Below, in pieces: positions 1 to 6,703 of a stretch of 7,508 nt of DNA. Both the position numbers and the translations under genes were made by a program. Within the stretch, counting starts at the first letter, position 1. Each line of letters begins with the position of its first letter. The notes beneath the pieces are model-generated. The model searched no databases. It worked only from the letters and a program-made list of their open reading frames with translations, and had not been told where the DNA came from. The stretch lies in the NCBI GenBank assembly GCA_016744555.1, contig JADGED010000114.1, forward strand, positions 1 to 7,508. The letters run 5' to 3'. Source of the DNA: Desulfuromonadaceae bacterium (GTDB lineage: Bacteria; Desulfobacterota; Desulfuromonadia; Desulfuromonadales; Geopsychrobacteraceae).

Positions 1-966
1 AACCTGTACTTGGTCACTCAAACTATTTTCATCAACCGCAAAACCATGATTCTGCGAAGTTATCTCTACTTGTTGGCGCCTGCTGTCACGCACGGGTTGA
101 TTACCACCACGGTGGCCAAATTTTAGCTTATAGGTCTTGCCGCCAGAAGCAATGGAAAGTAGCTGATGGCCGAGACAAATACCAAACACCGGTACTTTAC
201 CAATAATTTGCCGGATATTTTCTTGTGCATAGGTAAGTGGCTCTGGATCACCAGGACCATTACTTAAAAACACACCGTCAGGATTCATCTTCAATACTTC
301 TTCTGCTGGAGTAGTAGCTGGAACTACAGTCACATCACAGCCAAGGCTAGTAAGATTGCGTAAGATGTTACGCTTGATACCGAAATCGTAGGCAACAACC
401 TTATAAGATGATGGTGTATTGGAACAATCTGCGTAGCCTGAACCTAGCGACCAAACCCCTTCGCTAGTTTTATAAGACTTAGCACAAGTGACCTCTTTGA
501 CTAAATCACGACCGACGATAGATGGTGCTTTACGTGCTTTGGCTATCAAACTCTCAGGATCTGTATCAGTAGTAGAGATAATCCCAGTCTGAGCGCCAAC
601 AGTACGGATATGACGAACTAATGCCCTGGTATCAATACCTTCAATACTCACTATATTGTTCTGCTTAAGGTAAGCATCGAGACTCATTTCCGAACGAAAA
701 TTGCTCGGGAATGGACACGACTCTTTGACCACGAGGCCAGAAAGAAATGGTCGGTCAGACTCAACATCTTCAGGATTAATGCCATAATTCCCAATTTGCG
801 GATAAGTCATAGTGACGATTTCACCACAATAAGAAGGGTCGGTCAAAATTTCTTGATAACCGGTTAAACTGGTATTAAAGACAACTTCTCCAGTTACTTC
901 ACCTACCGCACCTAGTGCTTTGCCGGTAAAATACTTGCCATCAGCAAGAGCTAAAACTGCTTTCAT
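1..966 (-). CDS. carA: Carbamoyl-phosphate synthase small (glutaminase) subunit, 3' end cut by window
   Basis: CarA hydrolyses glutamine and passes ammonia to CarB, which makes carbamoyl phosphate for pyrimidines and arginine. I translated 322 uninterrupted codons. The N-terminus (MKAVLALADGKYFTGKALG) and the stretch with NTSLTGYQEILTDPSY and GNYGIN are typical of the CarA N-terminal domain. A class I glutamine amidotransferase domain follows, with FLSNGPGDP, the nucleophile elbow GICLGHQ (Cys264, equivalent to E. coli Cys269) and the QNHGFAV motif (His307). The family is usually about 375-385 residues, so roughly 55-60 residues, including the catalytic His-Glu pair, lie beyond position 1. 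The ATG at 964-966 is preceded by GAGGT at 971-975. It is the last gene seen in the pyr operon, 64 bases after pyrC. carB probably follows outside the window (inference). Identification is very secure. Confidence 0.97.
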   Translation of the reverse strand, partial: MKAVLALADGKYFTGKALGAVGEVTGEVVFNTSLTGYQEILTDPSYCGEIVTMTYPQIGNYGINPEDVESDRPFLSGLVVKESCPFPSNFRSEMSLDAYLKQNNIVSIEGIDTRALVRHIRTVGAQTGIISTTDTDPESLIAKARKAPSIVGRDLVKEVTCAKSYKTSEGVWSLGSGYADCSNTPSSYKVVAYDFGIKRNILRNLTSLGCDVTVVPATTPAEEVLKMNPDGVFLSNGPGDPEPLTYAQENIRQIIGKVPVFGICLGHQLLSIASGGKTYKLKFGHRGGNQPVRDSRRQQVEITSQNHGFAVDENSLSDQVQV

Positions 967-1030
967 TGGTACCTCAATTTATTAATTGTTTGTATTATTA
1001 AAACTGTTTTTTTTTAGCTTAAAATTTAAA

Positions 1031-2302
1031 TTATCGGCTATAAACAGTTTTTCCAGCCAATATGGTTTTAACTGCTGCACCCTTCATTTTCCAACCGGAG
1101 AACGGAGTATTTTTGCTTTTAGATTGTAGGTTCTCGGCCTTAAATTCCCACTCTAACGCTGGATCAATCAAAGCTATATCGGCAATAGCACCAACACCTA
1201 AGGTACCGCGATCGATACCAATAATCTGTGCAGGCTGTGACGTAAGCAGTGAAATAGCTTGGTTAAGGGTAATGACACCTTCTTCAACCAAGTTCAAACT
1301 AAGTGGCAGCATCGATTCCAAACCAACGATACCATTCATAGCGACAGCGAATTCTACATTCTTTTCATCATAATGATGCGGGGCATGATCAGTAGCAATT
1401 GCATCAATAGTACCATCTGCCAATCCAGCACGTACAGCATCAACATCTTCTTGGCTGCGTAATGGTGGGTTCATTTTAGCGTTGGTATTATAGCCACGAA
1501 CAGCTTCATCGGTAAGGGTAAAATGGTGCGGAGTCGCCTCACAAGTAACCCGTACACCACGAGCTTTTCCCTGCCGAACTAAGTCGACACTACCTTTGGT
1601 AGAGACATGACAGACATGTAATCTACCACCGGTAAATTCTGCCAACATTATCTCTCTTGACGTTGCTGCATCTTCAGCAACCCAAGGAATGCCCTTAAGA
1701 CCTAATTCAGTAGCGACAGGGCCATCATTCATGCTACCGCCAGCAACTAAAGTGAGATCTTCGGCATGGGTAAGAATTGGCATATCAAAGGTATCGGCAT
1801 ATTCAAATGCCCGTCGCATCAACTCACCACTGACAACAGGCACACCATCATCAGAAAAACCGACACAACCACCAGCTTTTAATTCTCCCATTTCAGAAAG
1901 AATTTCCCCCTTCATCCCTTTACTGATTGAAGCAATTGGGAATACGTTAGCACTCCCCTCTTCCTTAGCTCTACTAATAATATATTTAGTAATTGCCAAG
2001 CAATCATTAACTGGGGTGGTATTTGGCATACAGGTTAATGAGGTGACCCCACCGGCAGCAGCAGCACGAGTTCCAGAAATAATATCTTCCTTATATTCCT
2101 GACCCGGATCACGCAGATGGGTATGGAGGTCAATCAAACCTGGAGTAATCAACAAACCAGTTGCATCGATAGTTTCATCTGCATTAGCAGTAATATTTAC
2201 GCCAACTTCAGTAATCACACCAGAATCAATTAATACATCACATACAGAGTCTATTTTATTTGCGGGATCAATTACCCGACCATTTTTTATCAGTGTTTTC
2301 AT
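1031..2302 (-). CDS. pyrC: Dihydroorotase, type I (Aquifex/Bacillus-like)
   Basis: PyrC is a metal-dependent amidohydrolase that converts N-carbamoyl-L-aspartate to dihydroorotate, the third step of UMP synthesis. The protein is 423 residues, normal for the long bacterial form. Visible metal ligands are His60 and His62 (DLHTHLRDPG), Asp151/152 (GFSDDGVPV), His179 (ILTHAED), His232 (HVCHVST) and Asp305 (ATDHAPHH). They align closely with the Aquifex aeolicus type I ligands as I remember them. An Asp stands where type II enzymes have a carboxylated Lys. The frame is open back to 2353, but I chose the ATG at 2302: the family starts with MKTLIKNGRVIDPAN, and AAAAGGG at 2311-2317 is a good Shine-Dalgarno. 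The extra 17 residues from 2353 look unlike the family. It follows pyrB by 63 bases and precedes carA by 64. Function is certain; the start is highly likely. Confidence 0.97.
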   Translation of the reverse strand: MKTLIKNGRVIDPANKIDSVCDVLIDSGVITEVGVNITANADETIDATGLLITPGLIDLHTHLRDPGQEYKEDIISGTRAAAAGGVTSLTCMPNTTPVNDCLAITKYIISRAKEEGSANVFPIASISKGMKGEILSEMGELKAGGCVGFSDDGVPVVSGELMRRAFEYADTFDMPILTHAEDLTLVAGGSMNDGPVATELGLKGIPWVAEDAATSREIMLAEFTGGRLHVCHVSTKGSVDLVRQGKARGVRVTCEATPHHFTLTDEAVRGYNTNAKMNPPLRSQEDVDAVRAGLADGTIDAIATDHAPHHYDEKNVEFAVAMNGIVGLESMLPLSLNLVEEGVITLNQAISLLTSQPAQIIGIDRGTLGVGAIADIALIDPALEWEFKAENLQSKSKNTPFSGWKMKGAAVKTILAGKTVYSR

Positions 2303-2310
2303 AGCTAAAA

Positions 2311-2317
2311 CCCTTTT
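2311..2317 (-). promoter_or_regulatory. Shine-Dalgarno of pyrC that fixes its start
   Basis: AAAAGGG on the minus strand lies eight bases before the ATG at 2302. The alternative in-frame ATG at 2353 is only 12 bases after the pyrB stop. The sequence visible between them, which includes the pyrB end, shows no comparable purine-rich site. Confidence 0.75.
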
Positions 2318-2365
2318 AGTAATTTCGACTAAGAGATAGAACTTAATAAGCAATCAACATTAATT

Positions 2366-3301
2366 TTATTCGTCTTGTAACTTTTCACCACCAGCAACCA
2401 AATAAAGGAGCGCCATCCGTACGGCAACACCATTTTCAACTTGATCAAGGATAACATTTTGTTTTCCATCAGCAACAGATGACGACAATTCAACCCCACG
2501 ATTTATCGGTCCTGGGTGCAAAACAATTGCATCTTTTTTAGCAAGTTTAAGGTTTTCATCATTCAAGCCAAAAAAGCGTGAATATTCACGCAATGAAGGA
2601 ATCAGTGTTTTCCCTTGGCGCTCGTGCTGAATCCGTAACATCATAATACAGTCGGCACCAGTAATTGCATCGTTAAGGTTACTGAAAACTTCACAACCAA
2701 GCTTTTCTAATCCCGGTGGCAACATAGTTTTAGGACCAGTAATCCTTACATTTGCACCCAATTTATTCAGACAATGGATATTTGAACGAACCACACGACT
2801 ATGGGCTACATCCCCAGCAATCGTAACCGTTAAGCCCTTGATGTCACCTTTATGCTGCCGAATAGTGAACGCATCAAGCAACGCTTGGCTAGGGTGTTCG
2901 TGGGTACCATCACCAGCATTTACAATTGAACAATTAAGTCTTTCGGCCAAATAATCGCAGGCACCAGAAGCACTGTGGCGCATAACAATAATGTCTGGAT
3001 GCATTGCTTCTATGTTTTGTGCCGTATCCTCAAGAGTCTCACCCTTAACTACCGAAGAAGAAGAAGCACTAATATTAACAGTATCAGCAGAGAGACGTTT
3101 ACCAGCAATCTCAAATGAAGTACGAGTTCTGGTACTAGCTTCAAAAAACAAATTAACAATGGTTTTTCCACGTAAAGTCGGAACTTTTTTAATTTGCCTA
3201 GTGTTAATTTCTTTAAAACTGTCAGCAGTGTCGAGAATAAAATTGATCTCATCGGCAGTCAGATTTTTGATGCCAAGAATGTGTTTAGGATTGAAAGACA
3301 T
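2366..3301 (-). CDS. pyrB: Aspartate carbamoyltransferase catalytic chain
   Basis: PyrB is a cytoplasmic enzyme that joins carbamoyl phosphate and aspartate to give N-carbamoyl-L-aspartate, the committed step of pyrimidine synthesis. The 311 residues match the usual catalytic-chain length. The carbamoyl-phosphate site is FFEASTRTRTSFE (STRTR at 56-60), with the mobile-loop lysine in SSSVVKGET (Lys86), Arg108 in MRHS and HPSQALLD at 136-143. The aspartate domain has GDVAHSRV (163-170), the MLRIQHER segment and HPGPINRG (262-269). The ATG at 3299-3301 is preceded by a near-ideal GGAGGT at 3308-3313, six bases away. No regulatory chain gene (pyrI) is next to it, so control probably comes from PyrR rather than CTP allostery through PyrI (inference). 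Its neighbours are pyrR upstream, 63 bases away, and pyrC downstream. Confidence 0.98.
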   Translation of the reverse strand: MSFNPKHILGIKNLTADEINFILDTADSFKEINTRQIKKVPTLRGKTIVNLFFEASTRTRTSFEIAGKRLSADTVNISASSSSVVKGETLEDTAQNIEAMHPDIIVMRHSASGACDYLAERLNCSIVNAGDGTHEHPSQALLDAFTIRQHKGDIKGLTVTIAGDVAHSRVVRSNIHCLNKLGANVRITGPKTMLPPGLEKLGCEVFSNLNDAITGADCIMMLRIQHERQGKTLIPSLREYSRFFGLNDENLKLAKKDAIVLHPGPINRGVELSSSVADGKQNVILDQVENGVAVRMALLYLVAGGEKLQDE

Positions 3302-3364
3302 AAATTTACCTCCAAAAATATTCTTTTCTACAACAGCGAATAATTAAAATTGTATATGTAAACT

Positions 3365-3901
3365 TTAAGCTCTAAATAAGTGGATAGCCATTGCCTTGTT
3401 CTGATCGTTAAATTCGACCTCAATCTGCTCATTTCGAGCGGTAGGTAAATTGCGACCAATATAATCTGGGCGAATTGGTAATTCACGATGACCACGATCA
3501 ACCATAATAGCTAACTGAATACTGTCTGGACGTCCTATATCCATAATTGCATCCATAGCGGCACGAATGGTACGACCGGTAAACAGAACATCATCAACCA
3601 AAACAACTTTGCAATCTTTCAGCGGAAATTGGATATCAGTATGACCAACGGCAAGATTACTTCGAGCACCGAGATCGTCACGATACATGGTGACATCAAT
3701 GGTTCCATGGCTTACACCTTCACCCTCAATTTCTCTTATTTTCTCTGTCAACTGAGCAGCAACATGTGCCCCACCGGTTCGAATACCAATTATTGCAAGT
3801 TTCTCAACTCCCTTATTTTTCTCAAGAATTTCATGAGCAATACGAGTCAAGGCACGGTTTACACCATCGGTATCCAAAATTTCTATTTTTTCTGTTGCCA
3901 T
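3365..3901 (-). CDS. pyrR: PyrR: UMP-responsive pyr mRNA-binding attenuator protein / uracil phosphoribosyltransferase
   Basis: PyrR has a phosphoribosyltransferase fold. In Bacillus it binds pyr leader RNA when UMP is high and causes early termination, and it can have uracil phosphoribosyltransferase activity. The protein is 178 residues, close to the 181 of B. subtilis. The PRPP-binding loop VVLVDDVLFTGRT is at 99-111. The N-terminal LTRIAHEI (Thr19, Arg20, His23), the TMYRDD motif (71-76) and DRGHRELPIRPDYIGRN (135-151) are strongly conserved. The Thr/Arg/His set and His138-Arg139 correspond to positions I recall from B. subtilis RNA-binding mutant work, so RNA regulation is probably retained. 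I chose the ATG at 3899-3901 because GGAGG lies at 3906-3910 and the family starts this way. Upstream in-frame starts at 3940 (TTG) and 3922 (ATG) would run through or abut the leader terminator and lack a Shine-Dalgarno. It is the first gene of the operon. Confidence 0.96.
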   Translation of the reverse strand: MATEKIEILDTDGVNRALTRIAHEILEKNKGVEKLAIIGIRTGGAHVAAQLTEKIREIEGEGVSHGTIDVTMYRDDLGARSNLAVGHTDIQFPLKDCKVVLVDDVLFTGRTIRAAMDAIMDIGRPDSIQLAIMVDRGHRELPIRPDYIGRNLPTARNEQIEVEFNDQNKAMAIHLFRA

Positions 3902-3905
3902 AAAG

Positions 3906-3910
3906 CCTCC
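3906..3910 (-). promoter_or_regulatory. Shine-Dalgarno of pyrR that fixes its start
   Basis: GGAGG on the minus strand lies four bases before the ATG at 3901. It supports the short 178-residue PyrR over longer in-frame readings. It also lies 12 bases past the terminator U-run, so translation begins only on transcripts that have escaped termination. Confidence 0.85.
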
Positions 3911-3922
3911 AGTTGAAAGCAT

Positions 3923-3958
3923 AAAAAAACACCTGCACAAATAATATTATGCAGGTGT
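3923..3958 (-). terminator. Intrinsic terminator in the pyr leader (attenuator)
   Basis: Read on the minus strand, ACACCTGCA (3958-3950) and TGCAGGTGT (3937-3929) form a perfect nine-base-pair stem with a 12-base AT-rich loop. Seven consecutive T's (3929-3923) follow. This is a textbook rho-independent terminator. It lies after a promoter (4083-4055) and only 21 bases before the pyrR start, so it should act as a conditional attenuator of the pyr operon. Terminating read-through from lepA-lepB may be a secondary effect (inference). Confidence 0.88.
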
Positions 3959-3995
3959 CGAAATTATGGTAGTTGCTATTTTTTCACTTAGTAAT

Positions 3996-4025
3996 CCTTG
4001 CCAATCTCTCGGATCGACTTAAAGG
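3996..4025 (-). promoter_or_regulatory. Candidate PyrR-binding hairpin in the pyr leader RNA
   Basis: On the minus strand, CCTT (4025-4022) can pair with AAGG (3999-3996). A five-base purine-rich 5' bulge (4021-4017) follows, then an upper stem CGATC (4016-4012) with GATTG (4006-4002, one G-U pair) closing the loop CGAGA (4011-4007). Two more A-U pairs may extend the lower stem past a bulged A at 3995. As I recall it, the Bacillus PyrR site is ARUCCNGNGAGGYU, with a lower stem, a 5'-side bulge and a CNGNGA hexaloop. This element has the same layout and the GAGAG core, but its loop is one base shorter. Its position between promoter and terminator, directly upstream of pyrR, strengthens the call. 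Confidence 0.65.
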
Positions 4026-4054
4026 TTTAACACAAGTTAGATTTAGTTTTTTGG

Positions 4055-4083
4055 ATAAAACTACATTGCTATAAAAATGTCAA
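4055..4083 (-). promoter_or_regulatory. Sigma70-like promoter of the pyr operon
   Basis: A perfect -35 box, TTGACA (4083-4078), is separated by 17 bases from a -10-like TTTTAT (4060-4055, 4 of 6 consensus bases). The predicted transcription start is near 4048, giving a leader of about 147 bases before pyrR. The promoter begins 22 bases after the lepB stop codon, so the pyr genes probably have a transcript separate from lepA-lepB. Confidence 0.65.
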
Positions 4084-4105
4084 TTAATTGATTGTTAAAG
4101 TTGAC

Positions 4106-4774
4106 TCAATCTATAATTCGCCCAATGCGATTAAACCTTATCTTGTGTAATAAGTCACCCTCACCATTCCATGACCAATACTTTACAAACGCTAACCCTT
4201 TAATTTTTGACTTATGCACATAACCCCAAAAACGGCTATCAAACGAATAGTCTCGATTGTCGCCCATAACAAAATAGCTATCTTTTGGAACCTTAATCGG
4301 ACCCGTAAAGTCACGCTGACTAGCAACTGCAGGGATCATATCTTCATCTTTATGCATTTCTTGCGGTAAGCTAAACGCTTCGCCATTAACATAGACTTGC
4401 TTTGCTTTTACTTCAATAACATCACCAGGCAACCCAACAACACGCTTAATAAAATCACGTCGTTTAAAATAAGATTTACCTTCATCCTGCGGAAACTCAA
4501 ACACGATTACATCACCACGCTCTGGATCACGAATCGTCAAGTAGCGATCATCACTACCGGGCAATTTAGTACCGTAAATAAACTTATTAACCAGTAAATG
4601 ATCACCAATCAATAAAGTATCCAGCATCGAACCAGAAGGTATTTTAAATGCCTGAAACAAAAAAGTACGAATGATTAAGGCCAGAATAATGGCAACAAAC
4701 ATTGCCTCAGACCATTCACGGTACCAGGGTTTCTTAGTGCTTAAGGTTATTTTTTTCTTTTTAAAAATTCCCAT
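4106..4774 (-). CDS. lepB: Signal peptidase I
   Basis: LepB is a membrane-anchored serine-lysine protease that removes signal peptides from exported proteins at the outer face of the inner membrane. The protein is 222 residues. A basic cytoplasmic N-terminus (KKKK at 5-8) is followed by one transmembrane segment at about 22-42. The catalytic serine is Ser49 in KIPSGSML, and the general-base lysine is Lys110 in FIKRVVGLPGD. The C-terminal conserved box GDNRDYSFDSRFWG is at 171-184. The length and single anchor fit the compact signal peptidases of many bacteria rather than the longer, two-anchor E. coli form. The ATG at 4772-4774 has a weak AAAGAG site eight bases upstream. It begins 33 bases after the lepA stop, so the two are probably cotranscribed, the lepA-lepB pairing seen in many bacteria. 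Confidence 0.96.
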   Translation of the reverse strand: MGIFKKKKITLSTKKPWYREWSEAMFVAIILALIIRTFLFQAFKIPSGSMLDTLLIGDHLLVNKFIYGTKLPGSDDRYLTIRDPERGDVIVFEFPQDEGKSYFKRRDFIKRVVGLPGDVIEVKAKQVYVNGEAFSLPQEMHKDEDMIPAVASQRDFTGPIKVPKDSYFVMGDNRDYSFDSRFWGYVHKSKIKGLAFVKYWSWNGEGDLLHKIRFNRIGRIID

Positions 4775-4807
4775 AATATTTACTCTTTATAATCACGCAA
4801 AAGGATA

Positions 4808-6607
4808 TTAATCTTTTACCTTCAGAATCGCTAAAAATGCATCTTGCGGCAGTTCAACACTACCAACCTGCTTCATTCTCTTTTTACCCGCCTTCTGTTT
4901 CTCTAACAATTTACGCTTACGAGTTATATCACCACCATAACATTTAGCGGTAACATCTTTCCTTAATGCTTTAACCGTTGAACGGGCGATGACTTTATTA
5001 CCAATTGCCGCTTGAATAGCAACTTCATATTGTTGGCGAGGAATAAATTCTTTCATTTTTGATACTAGATCACGACCACGAAATTGCGCTTTATCTTGAT
5101 GGACAATCAGAGAAAGAGCATCAACGATATCTCCATTAATTAAAACATTTAACCGGACCAGTTTACTAATACGGAAATCAAGATGTTCATAATCGAGAGA
5201 AGCATAACCACGGGTAATCGATTTTAGCCGATCAAAGAAATCGAGGACGATCTCATTAAGTGGAAGCTCATAGACGACAACAACCCTATCAGCGGTTAAA
5301 TACTTAATTTCCCTTTGAATTCCGCGCTTTTCTATACATAGATTCAGAACAGGACCGACATAATCGTTAGGCACATGAATTGAAGCAAGGACAAATGGTT
5401 CTTCGATCTTGTCAATGAGCTGAATATCAGGAAGCATATTTGCACTTTCTACTTCCAACTTCTCACCCTTAGTGGTGGTAACTTTATAAACAACCGTTGG
5501 TGCAGTAGTTATAAGCTCCACTCCAAACTCGCGCTCGAGGCGTTCTTGGATAATTTCCATATGCAGTAAGCCAAGAAAACCACAGCGGAAACCAAACCCT
5601 AATGCCAAGGAGTTTTCTGGCTCGAACGAAAAGGCTGCATCATTAAGACGTAACTTTTCCAACGCATCACGTAATGCATCATAATCGGCAGAATCGATTG
5701 GATAGAGTCCGGAGAAAACCATTGCCTGGACTTCTTTGTATCCAGATAAAGCTTCAGTAGCAGGATTATGAAAGTGCGTAATGGTATCTCCAACTTTCGC
5801 ATCTTCCACAACTTTTATTCCAGCGACAATAAAACCAACTTCTCCGGCAGACAACGATGGTAATTCTATTGGTTGAGGGCTAAATGCACCGACTTTCTGC
5901 ACTTCATAAACACCTCCGGTTGCCATCAGTTTTACTTTGTCACCCTTCTTTACTTCACCTTCAAAAATTCGAACTAAAACTATTACCCCTTGATACGAAT
6001 CGTACCAAGAATCGAAGGTTAACGCTTTTAACGGAGCGTTACGATCACCTTTAGGTGCAGGAACACGATTAACTACGGCCTCAAGTATTTCATCAATACC
6101 GCGACCCTCTTTTGCACTTGCAAGAATTGCGTCACTAGTATCAATACCAATGATCTCTTCTACTTCTTCCATGATACGTATGGGTTCAGCACTTGGAAGG
6201 TCAATTTTATTTATTACTGGAAAAACTTCAAGATCTTGATCTATAGCCATATAAACGTTGGCTAAAGTTTGTGCTTCAACACCCTGAGCTGCGTCGACCA
6301 CTAACATTGCCCCTTCACAAGCAGAAAGAGAACGGCTGACCTCATAAGAGAAGTCAACATGACCGGGAGTATCAATCAGATTAAGGACATATTCCTGCCC
6401 ATTATTAGCGGTATAATTAAGTCTTACCGCTTGAGACTTAATAGTAATTCCGCGTTCTTGTTCCAACTCCATCTTATCTAGGTATTGATCTGATTTTTCC
6501 CGATCACTTAAAGCACCAGTAGCCTCTAATAGACGATCAGCAAGGGTAGATTTTCCATGATCAATATGGGCAATAATGGAGAAATTTCGGATATTTGTTT
6601 GCTTCAT
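4808..6607 (-). CDS. lepA: Elongation factor 4 (LepA), ribosome-associated GTPase
   Basis: LepA/EF4 is a translational GTPase that binds the ribosome, with reported roles in back-translocation, initiation and ribosome assembly. The protein is 599 residues, the normal family length. The G domain shows G1 AHIDHGKST (13-21), the switch I RGITIK (52-57), G3 DTPGH (79-83), G4 NKID (133-136) and G5 SAKEG (164-168). EF-G-like domains II, III and V follow (for example FGFRCGFLGLLHMEIIQERL). The LepA-specific C-terminal domain carries YGGDITRKRKLLEKQKAGKK, starting at 557. The ATG at 6605-6607 opens with MKQTNIRNFSIIAHIDHGKS as expected. The Shine-Dalgarno is weak (TGAGA near 6612-6616). It lies 96 bases after the transporter stop and 33 bases before lepB. 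I see no sequence oddities. Confidence 0.98.
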   Translation of the reverse strand: MKQTNIRNFSIIAHIDHGKSTLADRLLEATGALSDREKSDQYLDKMELEQERGITIKSQAVRLNYTANNGQEYVLNLIDTPGHVDFSYEVSRSLSACEGAMLVVDAAQGVEAQTLANVYMAIDQDLEVFPVINKIDLPSAEPIRIMEEVEEIIGIDTSDAILASAKEGRGIDEILEAVVNRVPAPKGDRNAPLKALTFDSWYDSYQGVIVLVRIFEGEVKKGDKVKLMATGGVYEVQKVGAFSPQPIELPSLSAGEVGFIVAGIKVVEDAKVGDTITHFHNPATEALSGYKEVQAMVFSGLYPIDSADYDALRDALEKLRLNDAAFSFEPENSLALGFGFRCGFLGLLHMEIIQERLEREFGVELITTAPTVVYKVTTTKGEKLEVESANMLPDIQLIDKIEEPFVLASIHVPNDYVGPVLNLCIEKRGIQREIKYLTADRVVVVYELPLNEIVLDFFDRLKSITRGYASLDYEHLDFRISKLVRLNVLINGDIVDALSLIVHQDKAQFRGRDLVSKMKEFIPRQQYEVAIQAAIGNKVIARSTVKALRKDVTAKCYGGDITRKRKLLEKQKAGKKRMKQVGSVELPQDAFLAILKVKD

Positions 6608-6654
6608 AGAATCTCAATCAAAAATAAGTTAATTAACAGTTTAAATAACCGCTT

Positions 6655-6684
6655 TTTATATACCTTATCTTTGTTTTAAGTAAA
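6655..6684 (-). promoter_or_regulatory. Possible promoter for lepA-lepB
   Basis: In the gap before lepA, TTTACT (6684-6679, 4 of 6 for -35) is followed after 18 bases by TATAAA (6660-6655, 5 of 6 for -10). TATATA at 6662-6657 with a 16-base spacer is an alternative. The predicted start is near 6648, giving a leader of about 40 bases. The region is AT-rich, so chance matches are common and the call is tentative. Confidence 0.35.
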
Positions 6685-6703
6685 GTCTAAAGGTCGGTAA
6701 GGA

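Larger units (their letters stand above)
3902..4105 (-). other. Intergenic region and pyr operon leader
   Basis: This 204-base gap between lepB and pyrR is the longest non-coding stretch of the window. In transcription order it holds a 12-base AT-rich palindrome overlapping the -35 box, the promoter, about 22 bases of transcribed sequence, the candidate PyrR-binding hairpin, a roughly 35-base linker, the terminator and the pyrR Shine-Dalgarno. A possible antiterminator pairs GTGTTAAA (4033-4026) with TTT-C-GACAC (3963-3955), giving eight pairs with one bulged C. It would occupy part of the terminator's 5' strand. I see no convincing leader peptide. Confidence 0.7.

Noticed and set aside
1001..1015. 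Run of nine T's on the plus strand between carA and pyrC, possible plus-strand terminator
   Set aside because: No GC-containing stem precedes the run; the only pairing is AAAAC/GTTTT with almost no loop. No gene on the plus strand needs a terminator here. On the minus strand it is just an A-run.
1062..2102. Several plus-strand open frames opposite pyrC (103, 67 and 137 residues)
   Set aside because: They lie antisense to a well-conserved gene, resemble no family I know and have no clear ribosome-binding site. They are shadows of pyrC codon usage.
2303..2353. N-terminal extension of pyrC by 17 residues
   Set aside because: The extension (MLIKFYLLVEITKRVLA) is not family-like. The ATG at 2302 has a proper Shine-Dalgarno and begins with the conserved family N-terminus.
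3054..3066. GAAGAAGAAGAAG trinucleotide-like repeat in pyrB
   Set aside because: It encodes the serine-rich stretch before VVKGET, which is a conserved substrate loop of ATCase, so it is coding constraint rather than a microsatellite.
3902..3940. Longer pyrR reading starting from TTG at 3940 or ATG at 3922
   Set aside because: These starts lie inside or at the edge of the terminator hairpin and U-run and have no Shine-Dalgarno, whereas the ATG at 3901 has GGAGG.
3985..4033. Leader peptide for ribosome-coupled attenuation, as in E. coli pyrBI
   Set aside because: Only very short frames starting with GTG or TTG are present, without ribosome-binding sites, and no T-rich run comparable to the pyrBI leader precedes the terminator.
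5599..5811. Minus-strand 70-residue open frame inside lepA
   Set aside because: It overlaps lepA in another frame, has no family features, and lepA is intact through the region.
6628..6637. GTTAATTAAC palindrome upstream of lepA
   Set aside because: It is ten AT-dominated bases in an AT-rich gap, with no GC stem or T-run to make a terminator and no second copy seen in the window.
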